6,608 nucleotides of DNA from Candidatus Heimdallarchaeota archaeon (GTDB lineage: Archaea; Asgardarchaeota; Heimdallarchaeia; Heimdallarchaeales; Heimdallarchaeaceae), in the NCBI GenBank assembly GCA_023139025.1, contig JAGLOH010000125.1:1-6608 (forward strand). Direction: 5' to 3'. Both the position numbers and the translations under genes were made by a program. Of this stretch, positions 6,581 through 6,608 are shown piece by piece; position 1 is the stretch's first letter, and every line of letters starts with the position of its first letter. The notes below the pieces were generated by a model. It worked only from the letters and a program-made list of their open reading frames with translations, had not been told where the DNA came from and searched no databases.

Positions 6581-6598
6581 GAATTAAATGAATTAAAT
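6581..6598. repeat. Two tandem copies of a 9-base unit (GAATTAAAT) at the TldD homology break
   Basis: The + strand has GAATTAAAT at 6581-6589 and again, exactly, at 6590-6598. Read in the tldD direction each copy supplies one in-frame TAA stop. The repeat begins six bases beyond the last TldD-like residue. It may mark a deletion or insertion junction or a contig-end assembly artefact; a chance low-complexity repeat is also possible. Confidence 0.5.
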
Positions 6599-6608
6599 AG
6601 AGAACAGA

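Noticed and set aside
5966..6608. A simple frameshift as the cause of the short TldD
   Set aside because: None of the three - strand frames upstream of 6574 encodes the expected HEAxGHxxE sequence, so the expected DNA is missing or displaced, not merely shifted in frame.
6536..6608. Intein or extein junction in TldD
   Set aside because: An intein should end in His-Asn just before a Ser, Thr or Cys. The residues before VLSGRS are Phe-Gln-Tyr, and stop codons lie in the frame. An untranslated intervening sequence cannot be excluded but has no positive support.
1..6608. CRISPR array, tRNA/rRNA genes, transposase or a defence island
   Set aside because: I found no regularly spaced repeats, no cloverleaf or rRNA-like conserved sequence, and no recombinase or transposase motif on either strand.

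Overview
The window is AT-rich and gene-dense, and it looks archaeal, although no rRNA or lineage marker is present to prove it. The archaeal signs are: a TATA box preceded by a BRE-like A-rich element ahead of the surface-protein gene; start sites that either carry a GGTGA/GAGGTGA Shine-Dalgarno or have no SD and almost no leader; T-rich gene ends; and a surface protein rich in N-glycosylation sequons with a hydrophobic C-terminal anchor ending in Lys-Lys-Lys-Lys. A PRC-barrel-like multi-repeat protein and a TldD/TldE pair also fit archaea. The low GC and the style of the surface protein would suit an Asgard or related uncultured lineage, but that is a guess. A gene runs off the left edge and a homology break lies close to the right edge, so the window may be a complete short metagenomic contig.

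Layout. Three genes on the + strand fill the left part. The first is the 3' part of a large protein open from base 2, in which I see two clear and one weaker PRC-barrel-like segment. The second is an arginase/agmatinase-family ureohydrolase with every metal ligand intact (1603-2484). The third is a RidA-family enamine/imine deaminase (2530-2916). Three genes on the - strand fill the right part and converge on these. Read in their own direction they are: the C-terminal half of TldD (5966-6535), full-length TldE/PmbA (4611-5966, overlapping the TldD stop by one base), and a secreted, membrane-anchored surface glycoprotein (3021-4505). The two convoys meet in a short gap (2917-3020) with T-rich tracts and a 9-bp inverted repeat.

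Function. TldD and TldE together should form a heteromeric metalloprotease. The TldD part visible here lacks the zinc-binding HExxxH half and its frame is closed by two TAA stops just upstream of the homology, so the copy as written is broken, rearranged or misassembled. The ureohydrolase and RidA could both serve nitrogen/amine metabolism, but they appear to have separate promoters. The surface protein has its own promoter and SD and is separated from tldE by a hairpin-plus-T-tract, so it is probably not part of the tldDE operon.

I see no CRISPR array, tRNA, rRNA, transposase, or clear novel multi-gene system. The points most worth following are the PRC-barrel-like protein and the abrupt loss of TldD homology near base 6575.
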